Of a stretch of DNA of 44,035 nt, positions 26,691 to 35,700 are shown piece by piece. The translations under genes were made by a program, and so were the position numbers. The notes under the pieces were generated by a model that was not told where the DNA came from, did not search any database, and saw only the letters and a list, made by a program, of their open reading frames with translations. The stretch's first letter is position 1, and every line of letters starts with the position of its first letter. Origin of the DNA: Terriglobia bacterium (GTDB lineage Bacteria > Acidobacteriota > Terriglobia > Acidiferrales > UBA7541); contig JAIQFG010000037.1 in the NCBI GenBank assembly GCA_020073375.1, positions 1-44,035 on the forward strand, written 5' to 3'.

Positions 26691-26795
26691 CGGGTAGCAC
26701 AGCCACTCTTGGCTGTGTGGTTTTTGCAATCGAAACCTATCAATTAGTCTCGCGAGGCCGACAAACCACACAGCCACGATAGGTTGTGCTACCCG
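26691..26795. repeat. Long inverted repeat of the TAGCACAG hairpin family
   Basis: Arms 26691-26723 and 26763-26795 are imperfect inverted copies that begin with CGGGTAGCACAG. The left arm itself contains a perfect hairpin, CACAGCCA-CTCT-TGGCTGTG (26698-26717). A second family member is at 36664-36683. It lies between convergent genes (NHL propeller and DUF6152) and may serve as a bidirectional terminator. Confidence 0.8.
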
Positions 26796-26798
26796 GCC

Positions 26799-27188
26799 CT
26801 ACTCCAGCCGGGGAAACGCTTCCATCTGCTTGCCGTCCGCAAGTATGACGGTCGTAAGCCGCAGGAAATTTGTATTCTTCTTGGCGCGGTAGCCGTTCAG
26901 CGTAACCACGTCGCCGACTTTGATGATCTTGCTGTTCCATCCCGCGCGGTGCAGCACCAGCGCGTTGGACAGTTCTCCATTCCAGTTTTGCACGTTGCCC
27001 TGTTCATCCTTCACGTCCACGTAAATCTGCGCGTGCGGATTGATGAACTGGAAGTCGGTCACCGTTCCCTTGAGCGTCACCACCTTCGAGGTGTCTTCCC
27101 CGGCCGTGCCGTGGTGCGCGAACGTTGGAACGGTAATAAACAATAGGCCTGCAAGTACAGCGGAAAGGGCCCCGAGTTTCATCTTCAT
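26799..27188 (-). CDS. DUF6152-type secreted protein
   Basis: A 129-residue exported protein with signal peptide (1-24, ending FAHH) and a small beta-barrel domain with KVVTLKGTVTDFQFINPHAQIY, the pattern I associate with DUF6152. ATG 27188 follows GGAGG by about seven bases; the frame is open upstream but lacks a signal and site. It is downstream of the diheme cytochrome gene on the same strand with a 181-base gap. Such proteins are often near periplasmic redox genes; function unknown. Confidence 0.8.
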   Translation of the reverse strand: MKMKLGALSAVLAGLLFITVPTFAHHGTAGEDTSKVVTLKGTVTDFQFINPHAQIYVDVKDEQGNVQNWNGELSNALVLHRAGWNSKIIKVGDVVTLNGYRAKKNTNFLRLTTVILADGKQMEAFPRLE

Positions 27189-27369
27189 GGAGAAACCTCC
27201 AGAGTTGTTTCGGAATGCCTTCTCTATCTGGGTCGCCCGCATACTTTCCTGGGATTCCTGCTTCGTGCGGAGCGAGCCGTTTGCTCGTACTCTAGCATAT
27301 TTCCGCCTCGCGCAAACCTGCTCGCAACTTAGCTTCAGTCTTGCAAATGCCCCGCGAAATCCCGCCCCT

Positions 27370-28398
27370 CTATCGTGAGGCAACGTACGCCACGATCGAA
27401 ATCAGATCCTCGGTGCTCAGTTTCTTCATCACGCCCTTCATCAACGGGCTTTGCCGCGTGCCCTGCTGGAAATTGTTAAGCTGCCGCATCAAGTAGCTGG
27501 CGCTGCGCCCGGCGATCGGCGGAACGTCCCCGACACCCAGCAGATCGTCTCCGTGGCACGTGCCGCAGGGGATCGTCTTGCCGCCCCCGCTCGTGACGAT
27601 TTCCTCGCCCTTCGCGATGCTTCCCATGGGCACATACGCGACGAACCCCGAATGCGGGTCGCGCAGCCGTTCGGTCCGGTCGGTATCTTGCGGCACCTCG
27701 ATGATCCGCTCGCCAAGCGGCTCGGTCCCTCCGCTATCGAGCGGCAAAAACATTCCCGCGGGAGACTGCCGCGTCTTCGGCGCCGTTTCGCTCTCAATCA
27801 CCTTCTCCCAAGGCCGCCATTTCAGCGACGAAAAATATTCCGCGGCTTGTTTGGTTTCCTCCTCGGTCAGGAACCTGGCGATCTGCGTCATTTCGTTTGC
27901 GTTCGCTTTACGCGGGTCGGCGGGTTTGCGGCCGCCGCTCTTGAACAGGTCCATCTGTTGCAAAATGTAATTCACCGGCAGGCCCGCGAGGTGCGCGTTT
28001 TCCGGCTTCCCCATCCCGTTGAAGTAGTGGCAATGCCCGCACGCGCGCAGATGATCCTTCTCGTGCCCGAATTTCACGATGTCCGGCGCCGCCGGGTGCT
28101 CGCCCGGATACCAATCCGCCGGAGCCCAGAACGATTGCACCTGGCTGATGGTGTATGTCTGATCGCTTCCCGGAAGGCGCAGCGGCTTGCCGTCCTCGGG
28201 CCACGGTCGTCCCGGCCAGGAGCAGTCATGGGGTTTCGTGTCGGCCGCGCACGGAGGAGCGGAGGGATCGGGCCCGGCATTCACAAATCCGTAGGCCCAC
28301 GCGACCGGATCCGGCGCGCGATCTTGTCCGAGGACGGCAATGGCCGCGATCCCGACCGACACCAGCGCGACCGCCAGCCTTCCCGCGTATCTCCGCAT
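27370..28398 (-). CDS. Periplasmic diheme cytochrome c
   Basis: A 342-residue exported protein: signal peptide 1-24 (ending VLGQ), then two cytochrome c domains with CGHCH (120-124) and CGTCH (278-282), like cytochrome c4-type diheme proteins. The latter is followed by LLGVGDVPPIAGRSASYL, a typical class I segment, and the former domain begins after a long N-terminal extension. ATG 28398 is chosen because GGAGG lies five bases before it. Electron carrier in the periplasm; the donor is unknown. No molybdopterin sulfite dehydrogenase is present in the window, so a link to suyAB sulfite is only a suggestion. Confidence 0.85.
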   Translation of the reverse strand: MRRYAGRLAVALVSVGIAAIAVLGQDRAPDPVAWAYGFVNAGPDPSAPPCAADTKPHDCSWPGRPWPEDGKPLRLPGSDQTYTISQVQSFWAPADWYPGEHPAAPDIVKFGHEKDHLRACGHCHYFNGMGKPENAHLAGLPVNYILQQMDLFKSGGRKPADPRKANANEMTQIARFLTEEETKQAAEYFSSLKWRPWEKVIESETAPKTRQSPAGMFLPLDSGGTEPLGERIIEVPQDTDRTERLRDPHSGFVAYVPMGSIAKGEEIVTSGGGKTIPCGTCHGDDLLGVGDVPPIAGRSASYLMRQLNNFQQGTRQSPLMKGVMKKLSTEDLISIVAYVASR

Positions 28399-28515
28399 CT
28401 TGCCTCCAACCAGCCTGTACATAGGACTGTTCTCACCACCTCCGGGTTTCATCTGCGATCCAATTCGCCGGCACGCTCTGCCGCCATTACAAGGTGCGCT
28501 CGAAGCCGGGAAAGT

Positions 28516-29529
28516 TCAGCGCGAATTGGCCGCGTTGGCGCGCCTCGTCAATTCCAGGTACAGCGAATCGGGCACTTCGATCCCGGACTCCGCGATCTTT
28601 TTGCGAACCGCGGATCGCCGAGTCCCCGGTAGTCGCGCGCCGGGTTCCGCCTCGATGGCTTCGCAAAGCGTTTCGATCCGCTCGAGCACCGCGTCGCCGC
28701 CGAACGTCTGAATATCGAACAACAGAAAAAGCTGGCCGATTCCCGGCGGCTCGCCCTTGGCATCAAAAAACGAGCTGGCCTCAAAACCGAAGTGCGACCG
28801 CGTCAGCGCCGCCGAGAGCAACTCCACTATCAGAGCCAGCGCCGCCCCCTTCGCCCCGCCGATCGGCGCCATCGTGCCGGCAAGCGCTTCGCGCGGATCG
28901 GTCGTGGGTTTGCCGGAGGCGTCGAGCGCCCACCCCTCGGGAATCGTTTCGTTTCGCGTGGCTGCCAGCATGATTTTTCCGCGCGCCGCCACGCTCATCG
29001 CCAGGTCGATTACCAGCGGTTCCCGCATGCGCCGCGGACAAGCAAGCGCGATCGGGTTGGTGCCGAACACGCCTCTTGTGCCGCCCCACGCAGCGATGGC
29101 CGCCGGCGTGTTGGAAAATGCCAGCGCCAGCACATTCCGTCTGGCCATCGATTCCACCGCGTGCCCCAGCACTCCGCAATGGTGCGAATTTCCGATCGCC
29201 ACCGCCGCCACGCCCGTTTCCCGCACGATAGGCAGCGCCATTTCAATCCCCGCAGCGATCGCTGGGAACGCGAACCCGTGGAGCGCGTCCACCGTCACCA
29301 CGGCCGCGGCCGCCCGCTTCACTTCCGGATTTGCCTGCCCGTCGACTTTTCCGCTGGCCACTTGATCGGCGTACGCCGGCACGCGCGATAATCCATGCGA
29401 GCTGATCCCATCCATCTCCGCGGCGATCAGCGCGTCCGCGACGATGCCGGCATTCGCCCGGCTCGCGCCCGCGTTCACCAGAACGCGCGTGGCAAGTTCA
29501 TGCAATTCGCTGGGAGTGCGTGCGGTCAT
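28516..29529 (-). CDS. comC: Malate/L-lactate/sulfolactate dehydrogenase family (ComC-like)
   Basis: A 337-residue NAD(P)-dependent Ldh2-type oxidoreductase. Family segments are clear: AAEMDGISSHGLSRVPAY, NSHHCGVLGHAVE, FGTNPIALACP, DLAMSVAARGKI and GGAKGAALALIVELLSAAL. This family includes malate, ureidoglycolate and (R)-sulfolactate dehydrogenases such as ComC. With suyAB nearby, ComC-like oxidation of sulfolactate to sulfopyruvate (as part of stereo-inversion) is the attractive reading, so the symbol is tentative. ATG 29529 is used; ATG 29556 is equally possible, neither with a strong site. It is divergent from the symporter gene. Confidence 0.75.
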   Translation of the reverse strand: MTARTPSELHELATRVLVNAGASRANAGIVADALIAAEMDGISSHGLSRVPAYADQVASGKVDGQANPEVKRAAAAVVTVDALHGFAFPAIAAGIEMALPIVRETGVAAVAIGNSHHCGVLGHAVESMARRNVLALAFSNTPAAIAAWGGTRGVFGTNPIALACPRRMREPLVIDLAMSVAARGKIMLAATRNETIPEGWALDASGKPTTDPREALAGTMAPIGGAKGAALALIVELLSAALTRSHFGFEASSFFDAKGEPPGIGQLFLLFDIQTFGGDAVLERIETLCEAIEAEPGARLPGTRRSAVRKKIAESGIEVPDSLYLELTRRANAANSR

Positions 29530-29774
29530 AGTTGGATTCGGAGCAAGTCCGCGCATTGATCCGCGCGCGCTTCCGGGCCGGAACGTTTGTGAAAAAGGAT
29601 TCTACAACAGGCGGGCCGCTTTGGCCGCCTCTTCCTCCGGCTCCAATGGAGAGCGGCGCGCATCCGCCGGAAACCCTTGCTCGCCTACATGCCCCGTAGT
29701 AGTGTCATTTGGTTCCGACTAGCACAGTGGCATGGGAAACGCCCGATCCGAACTTGCGAAAGGGGCGCACGATA

Positions 29775-31346
29775 TTGGCTAGCGACGCGACTGCGACTCG
29801 ACCAAAAAATGTTGGGACCTACTTTGGCGTCTCGCTGCCCGTTTGGGTTCTCGTTTTCCTTGCCGCCGGTCTGGCCGTCGGCTTGCTATTTCCCAGGAAC
29901 AGCCTGGCCGGCGCAGCCTACGTGAGCGGCACATGGTTCCCCAAGGCCGTGGTGACTTTCGCCGGACCGCTCATCTTTGGCCTCTTGGCCGCGGCCACCG
30001 CAAAGCTTGTCCTGCTGCACGGCCGGAGAGCGCGGCGCCTGTTTGGTTTGATCGTCGCGCTGTATCTGGCGCTCGGCGTGGCGTCCCTGATTTTCGTCAC
30101 CGTGCTGATTCCTTTTCTGACCAAATTGCCCTTTGTCGTTTCCGATGCGGGCGTGATGGGTCCCGGCGAGTGGCTCGGGCAATTCGCGCGCACCTTCGCT
30201 TCCTTCCTCGCCACGCAGCCGCTCATTCAGTCCCTGCTTGGCGCCATGCTCGTCGGATATTTGTCCGCTATCGTGCCCTCGCTGCGCCGCATCGCCGGCG
30301 GCCTGATTCGCGCGAGTGACGCCATCCTTTCCCTGTTCAGCAATCTCCTTTGGTATTACCCCATCATGATCGGATGCCTGGCTATCGGCATACCGCTGAA
30401 ATTTGGCACGAAGGGCATGAGCGCCTATGGCCAGACAATTCTCTGGACCGCCCTGGTCACCGTGGCCTTCTCCGTGATTATGGTTGCGTTCACTCTCTGG
30501 ACCACTCAGCGAACCGCGCGCCAGGTCTTCTCCTACTTTGCCGCCGTCTGGCCCACCGGCTTCGGCACGGGCGGTTCCTACGAGACGCTCGCCGTGAATA
30601 TCGTTTCCGCCGAGCATGACCTGGGCCTGCGCCGCGAAATCGCCGAGGTCTCCATTGTCTTCGGCACAGTGCTCAACAAGAGCTGCGCCAGCATGTCGAT
30701 GCTGCTGATCACCATCTCGGCCACGCGCCTGCTCCACATCCCAATTTCCATGACCGACATCATTTTGCTCGTCCCCCCGATGTTGATGCTGGGACTGGTG
30801 TCGCCCGGAATTCCCGGCGGCGCGGGATTTTTTATGTCGCCCATTGTCGCGATTCTCCTGCACGTGCGCGACGCCGACACCTTCGTGGCCACGTTCGTGG
30901 CCATGTATGCCGGCCTGATTCCCATGCTTTCCACGGCCGGAAACACCACCAATGACGGCCTGATAGGCGCGCTGCTCAACGATCGCTTTGCGAATTACCT
31001 TGGACTCGAGGAGTCCTCCGCGGAATCCACCTACCTCAACCGTTCCTCGAGCCACGTGGCGGGAACCGAGTCCCTGCCTGGCAAACTCCTCGCCTGGATT
31101 CTGCTCCTGGCGGGCACATGGATGCTCGTATCGCCGCAAGCGCTGCTCGGCCTGAACCAGTTGAAGTGGATGCACGACTACGCATTCGCCGGCGAGGTTC
31201 CGCTGGGGATGCTGATTCTAAGTGTTTCGCTTTACTTGCTGGGCGGCCGCAAGAAGGCAGAAAGCGCGGCGCCGCAAAAAACCATGGCCGCTACGAATTC
31301 CGTGGAAGAACTCGCAAAATCCGCGAGCCGCACGCCACATCCTTAG
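29775..31346 (+). CDS. SDF/DAACS-like cation:organic acid symporter
   Basis: A polytopic transporter of about 523 residues related to the dicarboxylate/amino acid:cation symporters. The helix start (FGVSLPVWVLVFLAAGLAVG), the gate-like segment after GTVLNKSCASMSM, and TAGNTTNDGLIGALLNDRF near the end fit the fold, but the usual NMDGT motif of TM7 is missing. Start codon is uncertain: TTG 29775 has AAAGGGG nine bases upstream, TTG 29709 and GTG 29727 have none. It is divergent from the ComC-like gene with about 245 bases between. Substrate could be sulfolactate, another C3/C4 acid or an amino acid; this is inference. Confidence 0.75.
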   Translation: MASDATATRPKNVGTYFGVSLPVWVLVFLAAGLAVGLLFPRNSLAGAAYVSGTWFPKAVVTFAGPLIFGLLAAATAKLVLLHGRRARRLFGLIVALYLALGVASLIFVTVLIPFLTKLPFVVSDAGVMGPGEWLGQFARTFASFLATQPLIQSLLGAMLVGYLSAIVPSLRRIAGGLIRASDAILSLFSNLLWYYPIMIGCLAIGIPLKFGTKGMSAYGQTILWTALVTVAFSVIMVAFTLWTTQRTARQVFSYFAAVWPTGFGTGGSYETLAVNIVSAEHDLGLRREIAEVSIVFGTVLNKSCASMSMLLITISATRLLHIPISMTDIILLVPPMLMLGLVSPGIPGGAGFFMSPIVAILLHVRDADTFVATFVAMYAGLIPMLSTAGNTTNDGLIGALLNDRFANYLGLEESSAESTYLNRSSSHVAGTESLPGKLLAWILLLAGTWMLVSPQALLGLNQLKWMHDYAFAGEVPLGMLILSVSLYLLGGRKKAESAAPQKTMAATNSVEELAKSASRTPHP

Positions 31347-31402
31347 ATCAAAATATATTTGGAATATTTCTGGCTGGAACCTGTGTCAAATGAGCTTTGT
31401 GG

Positions 31403-31455
31403 GTCGCGGCTTCAGCCGCGACATTCAGGAGTCCGAAAAAGATGGGCTTTAGCCC
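31403..31455. repeat. Hairpin repeat (GTCGCGGCT and GGGCTTTAGCCC)
   Basis: GTCGCGGCT-TC-AGCCGCGAC (31403-31422) is a perfect 9-bp hairpin with a two-base loop, followed about 25 bases on by a second small hairpin, GGGCTTTAGCCC. It sits between the convergent symporter and hypothetical genes. This looks like another dispersed palindrome family and a likely terminator. Confidence 0.6.
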
Positions 31456-31513
31456 CTGCCCACCCGTCGAATTGGAAATCTCTGCATTTCAAAATGGAAA
31501 TTGCCCCCCAGGC

Positions 31514-32266
31514 CTACTTATGCCCCGCGTACATCATCTCCGCGCAAATAAACTCCCCAATATCCCAGTCCGCTCTCAACTGAAACGTCAGCTGCGCGTT
31601 CCAGGGTTTGGTGTACGCTTTCGGATCGTCAATCGTTAGATCGTCCGTCAGCGTCTCGCGATCCACGCGCCGGAACCGCTCCACCAGGTGCAGTTGATCG
31701 CTATGCGGGTGCCCCGCGCGATCAAGCCACGTCTTATCGTTGAATCCGATCGTGTCCACCACCAGCGTATCTCCCTCATAGTGGCCGATCGAATGCCCCA
31801 TCCAGGTCGACTCTAGTCCGTCGGGATGCGGGCGCCCGTCCATGAAAATTTCCCGCACGAAATGATCGTACTCAAAATACATAATCGCGCGCCCCGGCGC
31901 CTGGATCATTTCAAACGGATGCGGCCGGAAATAGATGTAGGGAACTCCTGGCGGCAGGCAGTTGTAATCCGGCGAATTGGAATCCTCAACGGCCACGGCC
32001 TTGGGCCCGAACGTCGGCTTGGCCTCGTGATATTTCGCTTCCGCCCACGGCGTCATGGGTGGCTCATCCTTGATGAACGCGTAGCCCGAATAGGAGCGAG
32101 CGGATGCCGGGGCGTGCGGCCGCCACACTCCGGCTAGATCCGGCGCCGGACTTGCGCTTGCCGATGCATTCTTCGCCGCAGCGGGAGCGGGAGTCTGCGC
32201 GCATACCACGGACGAAAAAAACGCCACGATCAGCGCAGCGCCCAGAGTAATGGACATGTGTCGCAT
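31514..32266 (-). CDS. Secreted conserved hypothetical protein
   Basis: A 250-residue exported protein with a signal peptide (1-23, ending VCAQ) and an Ala/Pro-rich linker before the domain. Conserved-looking segments include CLPPGVPYIYFRPHPFEMIQ, STWMGHSIGHYEGDTLVVDT and GFNDKTWLDRAGHPHSD, which I recognise as a frequent acidobacterial secreted family without assigned function. Clustered His, Asp and Trp could be a binding or active site. ATG 32266 follows GGGGGG closely; a second ATG at 32257 is less favoured. It is divergent from the TonB receptor gene. Confidence 0.75.
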   Translation of the reverse strand: MRHMSITLGAALIVAFFSSVVCAQTPAPAAAKNASASASPAPDLAGVWRPHAPASARSYSGYAFIKDEPPMTPWAEAKYHEAKPTFGPKAVAVEDSNSPDYNCLPPGVPYIYFRPHPFEMIQAPGRAIMYFEYDHFVREIFMDGRPHPDGLESTWMGHSIGHYEGDTLVVDTIGFNDKTWLDRAGHPHSDQLHLVERFRRVDRETLTDDLTIDDPKAYTKPWNAQLTFQLRADWDIGEFICAEMMYAGHK

Positions 32267-32500
32267 GGCACCCCCCGTTTCGATTTCAGCCTTGGGCCGA
32301 TTGCGGCCACTCTAGCACCAATTTCAAACAACGTTACAAATAAACAAAGCGCGCTTCCACCGGAAGCGGCCGCCGAACCCCGCATGTATCACCGCGGGCA
32401 AACCGGTGTCAACCTGCAATCCTCCCGTGCCCTTCCGGCGTGCCGGTGAACCCTTGTCCCCCGCATCGCCCGCAGTTTCTGGCTCGGATCAATAATAAAC

Positions 32501-32529
32501 TTGACAATGTAGATGCATGGGTCTAAAAG
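32501..32529 (+). promoter_or_regulatory. Sigma70-type promoter of the TonB receptor gene
   Basis: TTGACA (32501-32506), a 17-base spacer, and TAAAAG (32524-32529) form a good vegetative promoter. Transcription would begin near 32536, leaving a leader of almost 200 bases before ATG 32734. The leader contains a short AGAGGC/GCCTCT hairpin near 32625-32655 followed by a T-run, so attenuation is possible. Confidence 0.6.
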
Positions 32530-32733
32530 CGCTCCATATAACGGCGCGAGGGGGCGTGGTTGGGTGGCCTGACGGGTGCGTCTGTTTCTGAGTCACTTAG
32601 ATAAATTGAAATGAATTTTTTCCAGAGGCTGCCTTTGCGCGGCGCGCCTCTTTGATCCGTTCTCTTCCCGAATTTTGGTGGGATGTCGTTGGGGCCATCT
32701 GTATCCAAACTTCATTATTGAAGGGGTGCCAAC

Positions 32734-35700
32734 ATGAATGGGTCAACTCTGGCGGTGAACCGGGCCCGGAATCTGCCTGGAGCCTGGTTTCTTGGGATGT
32801 TTGTTTCAAAATCCCGCGTGAATCGCGTGGAGCGATTGCTGGCGGTCGCCGTAGTCTTGCTCTTCGCCTCCGTTTCCGTTTTCTCGCAAGCCAACCTGGG
32901 CCGCATCAGCGGCGCGATCAACGACCAGACCGGCGGCGCCATGGCCGGCGCCACCGTCACGGTCACCGACACCGAACGCGGCGTGACTCGCACGCTGACC
33001 ACGGACGATGCCGGGGCCTACAACGCCCCCAACCTCACCCCGGGCACATACACGGTCCGCGCGGAAGCCAAAGGCTTCAAAACCATCCAGCGCGAGAACA
33101 TCCTGATTGAGGTCGGCAAGGAACTCCGCGTCGATCTCACGCTCCAGCCCGGCGAGCAGCAACAGACCATCACTGTGACCGAAGCGATTCCCCTGGTGGA
33201 AACCACCAACGCCACTCTTGGCGGCACCCTGAGCAATGAGACCATCACGCAATTGCCCCTGAACGGCCGCAACTTCGTCAACCTGCTCACACTTCGCCCC
33301 GGCATGCAGGTCTATCTCGGTGGCGGCACCTACACGCGCTCCGCGAATGGCACTCGCGCCGACGACATCGGCTACCTGATTGACGGCTTGTCCGCCGACG
33401 AAGGCTACACCGGCCAGAGCGTGCTCAACGCGCCCATCGCCGCTGGCGACGCCTCTTCTTCGCTGCCCATCGACGCCATTCAGGAATTCAACACCGAACA
33501 GAACCCCAAAGCCGAATTCGGCTGGAAGCCCGGCTCCATCGTCAACGCCGGACTGAAGTCAGGCACCAACACCCTGCATGGCAGCGCCTTCGCCTTCGGC
33601 CGCACCGATGCCCTGGACGCGCGCAACTTCTTCAACCCCGTGTCAAGCCCCGCCTGCAATGCGGTCCCGACACAATGCAACGAGGCGCCCCACGCCCTCG
33701 AACAATTCGGCGCCAGCCTGGGCGGCGCCATCAAGAAGGACAAACTTTTCTACTTCGTGAATTACGAGGGCCAGCGCTACACCGCGGGCCAGGTCCTGGC
33801 GGCATCCACCCCGGTCACCTGCGCGGGAGGATCGGCCGGTTGCCTGCTGACTTCGACAAACACGACTAAGAGCATCATCGATGCCTGTAACTCCGTAAAC
33901 AACGCGCACATCCTGAGTTCGGCAGCACTCCCGGTCACGCCTTTGAGCGCCCTGATTTCGGGCCTCACGTTTTCAACCACCCCAAACAGTTGCGCCATCC
34001 GGCCACCCAATTACACGCCCGGTGCGTCGGAGTCCTTCTTCCCGACCAACAACGGGGCCCTCGCCGCTTCTTCGAACAACGTGGTTCTGAACCTGCAAAG
34101 CATCAATCAGCAGGACAATGGCGTCGCCAAGATTGATTACCACATCAACGACAAAAACCAGATCACCGGTATGTATTTCCGCGGCCAGGGCGGCGGCACC
34201 TGGGCGGATAGTGCCGCGGAGCCGGGCATCCCGGGAACAACGGGTTCCCCATGGCAGTCGCTTTTGTTCGGTTACATCCAGATGGGATCGGGCGCATGGA
34301 GCTATATTCCGACTTCCACCGTGGTGAACGAATTCCGTGTCGGGTACACCCATTTTCGACAGCCCTATCTTTCCGTGGACAACGCCGTGAACCCCCTCGC
34401 CTATGGCATCAATACGGGCATCACCGACCCGCGGTTCTTTGGATTCCCGCGCCTGAATATCCAGGGTTTTGGCATCGGCTTTGGAGGGAATTGGCCCAAG
34501 ATTCGCGGCCCGAACGGCAGCTTGCAGTTTCTGGATCATTTCTCAATTCTGCACGGCAATCACTCCTTCAAGTTTGGCGGCGAGCTTGTGCAAAACACCG
34601 CCACCGGATTCATCACCGCCAACGGCAAGGCGCGTTTAAGGTTCAAGAACCTGTCGCAGTTTCTGCAAGGGGTTCTCGCCAGCAGCGGAGGGCAGACCAC
34701 GGTTGAGGCGGGCGATCCCACGCGTCACTATTCCAACGGCCAATACGCCGCGTTCTTTCAGGACGACTGGCGCGTGACTCCGAGAGTTACTGTCAATCTG
34801 GGGATCCGTTACGAATTGATTTCGGTCGTCAAGGAACGCAACGATCTGGAGGGCAATTTCGATCCGAACTCCCCCTCAGGCGTTGTCCAGGTGGGCTTCC
34901 AGACGACCACCCCATTTAACGGCGATCACAATAATTTCTCGCCACGCGTCGGCCTGGCCTGGGACGTCCGCGGGAACGGCAAGACTGTCATTCGCGCCGG
35001 CGGCAGCCTTATGTACGAAGCCCTACCCATCGCGACCTTTTCGGACATTGCCAATTCCCTGGGATTGAGCCTGGAACCCACCGCAGCCACCAAAATCTAC
35101 TGTTCGACGATTGCATGCGGGGCCGGCAGCACACAGATCGTCCAGGCAGGGGTGGGCACCAGCGGCGTGGCTCAAGTCGTTGTGGCAGGCACCAATGGCC
35201 TGAACGCAGGTTGGCAAGCCCAGACCGCAGCGTGCCTGTTCAATACCGGTTGCGGCTCCGTCATTCCCGCCAGCGTCATCTCCGTCCAGTGCGGCGATGG
35301 AAGACTCGTCCCCGGCCAGGCCACGCCCGATCCATCGCCCTGCAATATCGGGGCCGCGGATAGGAATCTCCGCACCCCCTATGTCTCCACTTGGACCGTG
35401 AACGTTCAGCAGGCCATCACCAACAATCTTTCCGTGCAGGCTGCCTATGTCGGTACTCACGGCACAAAGTTGATTGGCTTCCAGGACATCAATCAGCCGC
35501 CCCTTAGCGCCGCGGGATTTTCGCAGCAGGCCCGGCCGTTCTACAGCAAATTCCCGTTCCTCGGAGAAATTGCCAAGCTCGGAAACATCGATTTCTCCAA
35601 CTACAACGCCCTGCAGGTGACTGCCACCGAACGCGCCAGCCACGGGTTATCCTTTGTCGCCGGATATACCTGGTCCCACGCCCTCGGCGAGGCTTCCAGC

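Noticed and set aside
29886..31175. 429-codon minus-strand frame opposite the symporter
   Set aside because: Arises from GC-rich codons of the membrane protein; the product is Gly/Gln/His-rich without family resemblance. The same applies to long antisense frames at 8072-9085, 23328-24581, 25719-26777 and 27451-28632.
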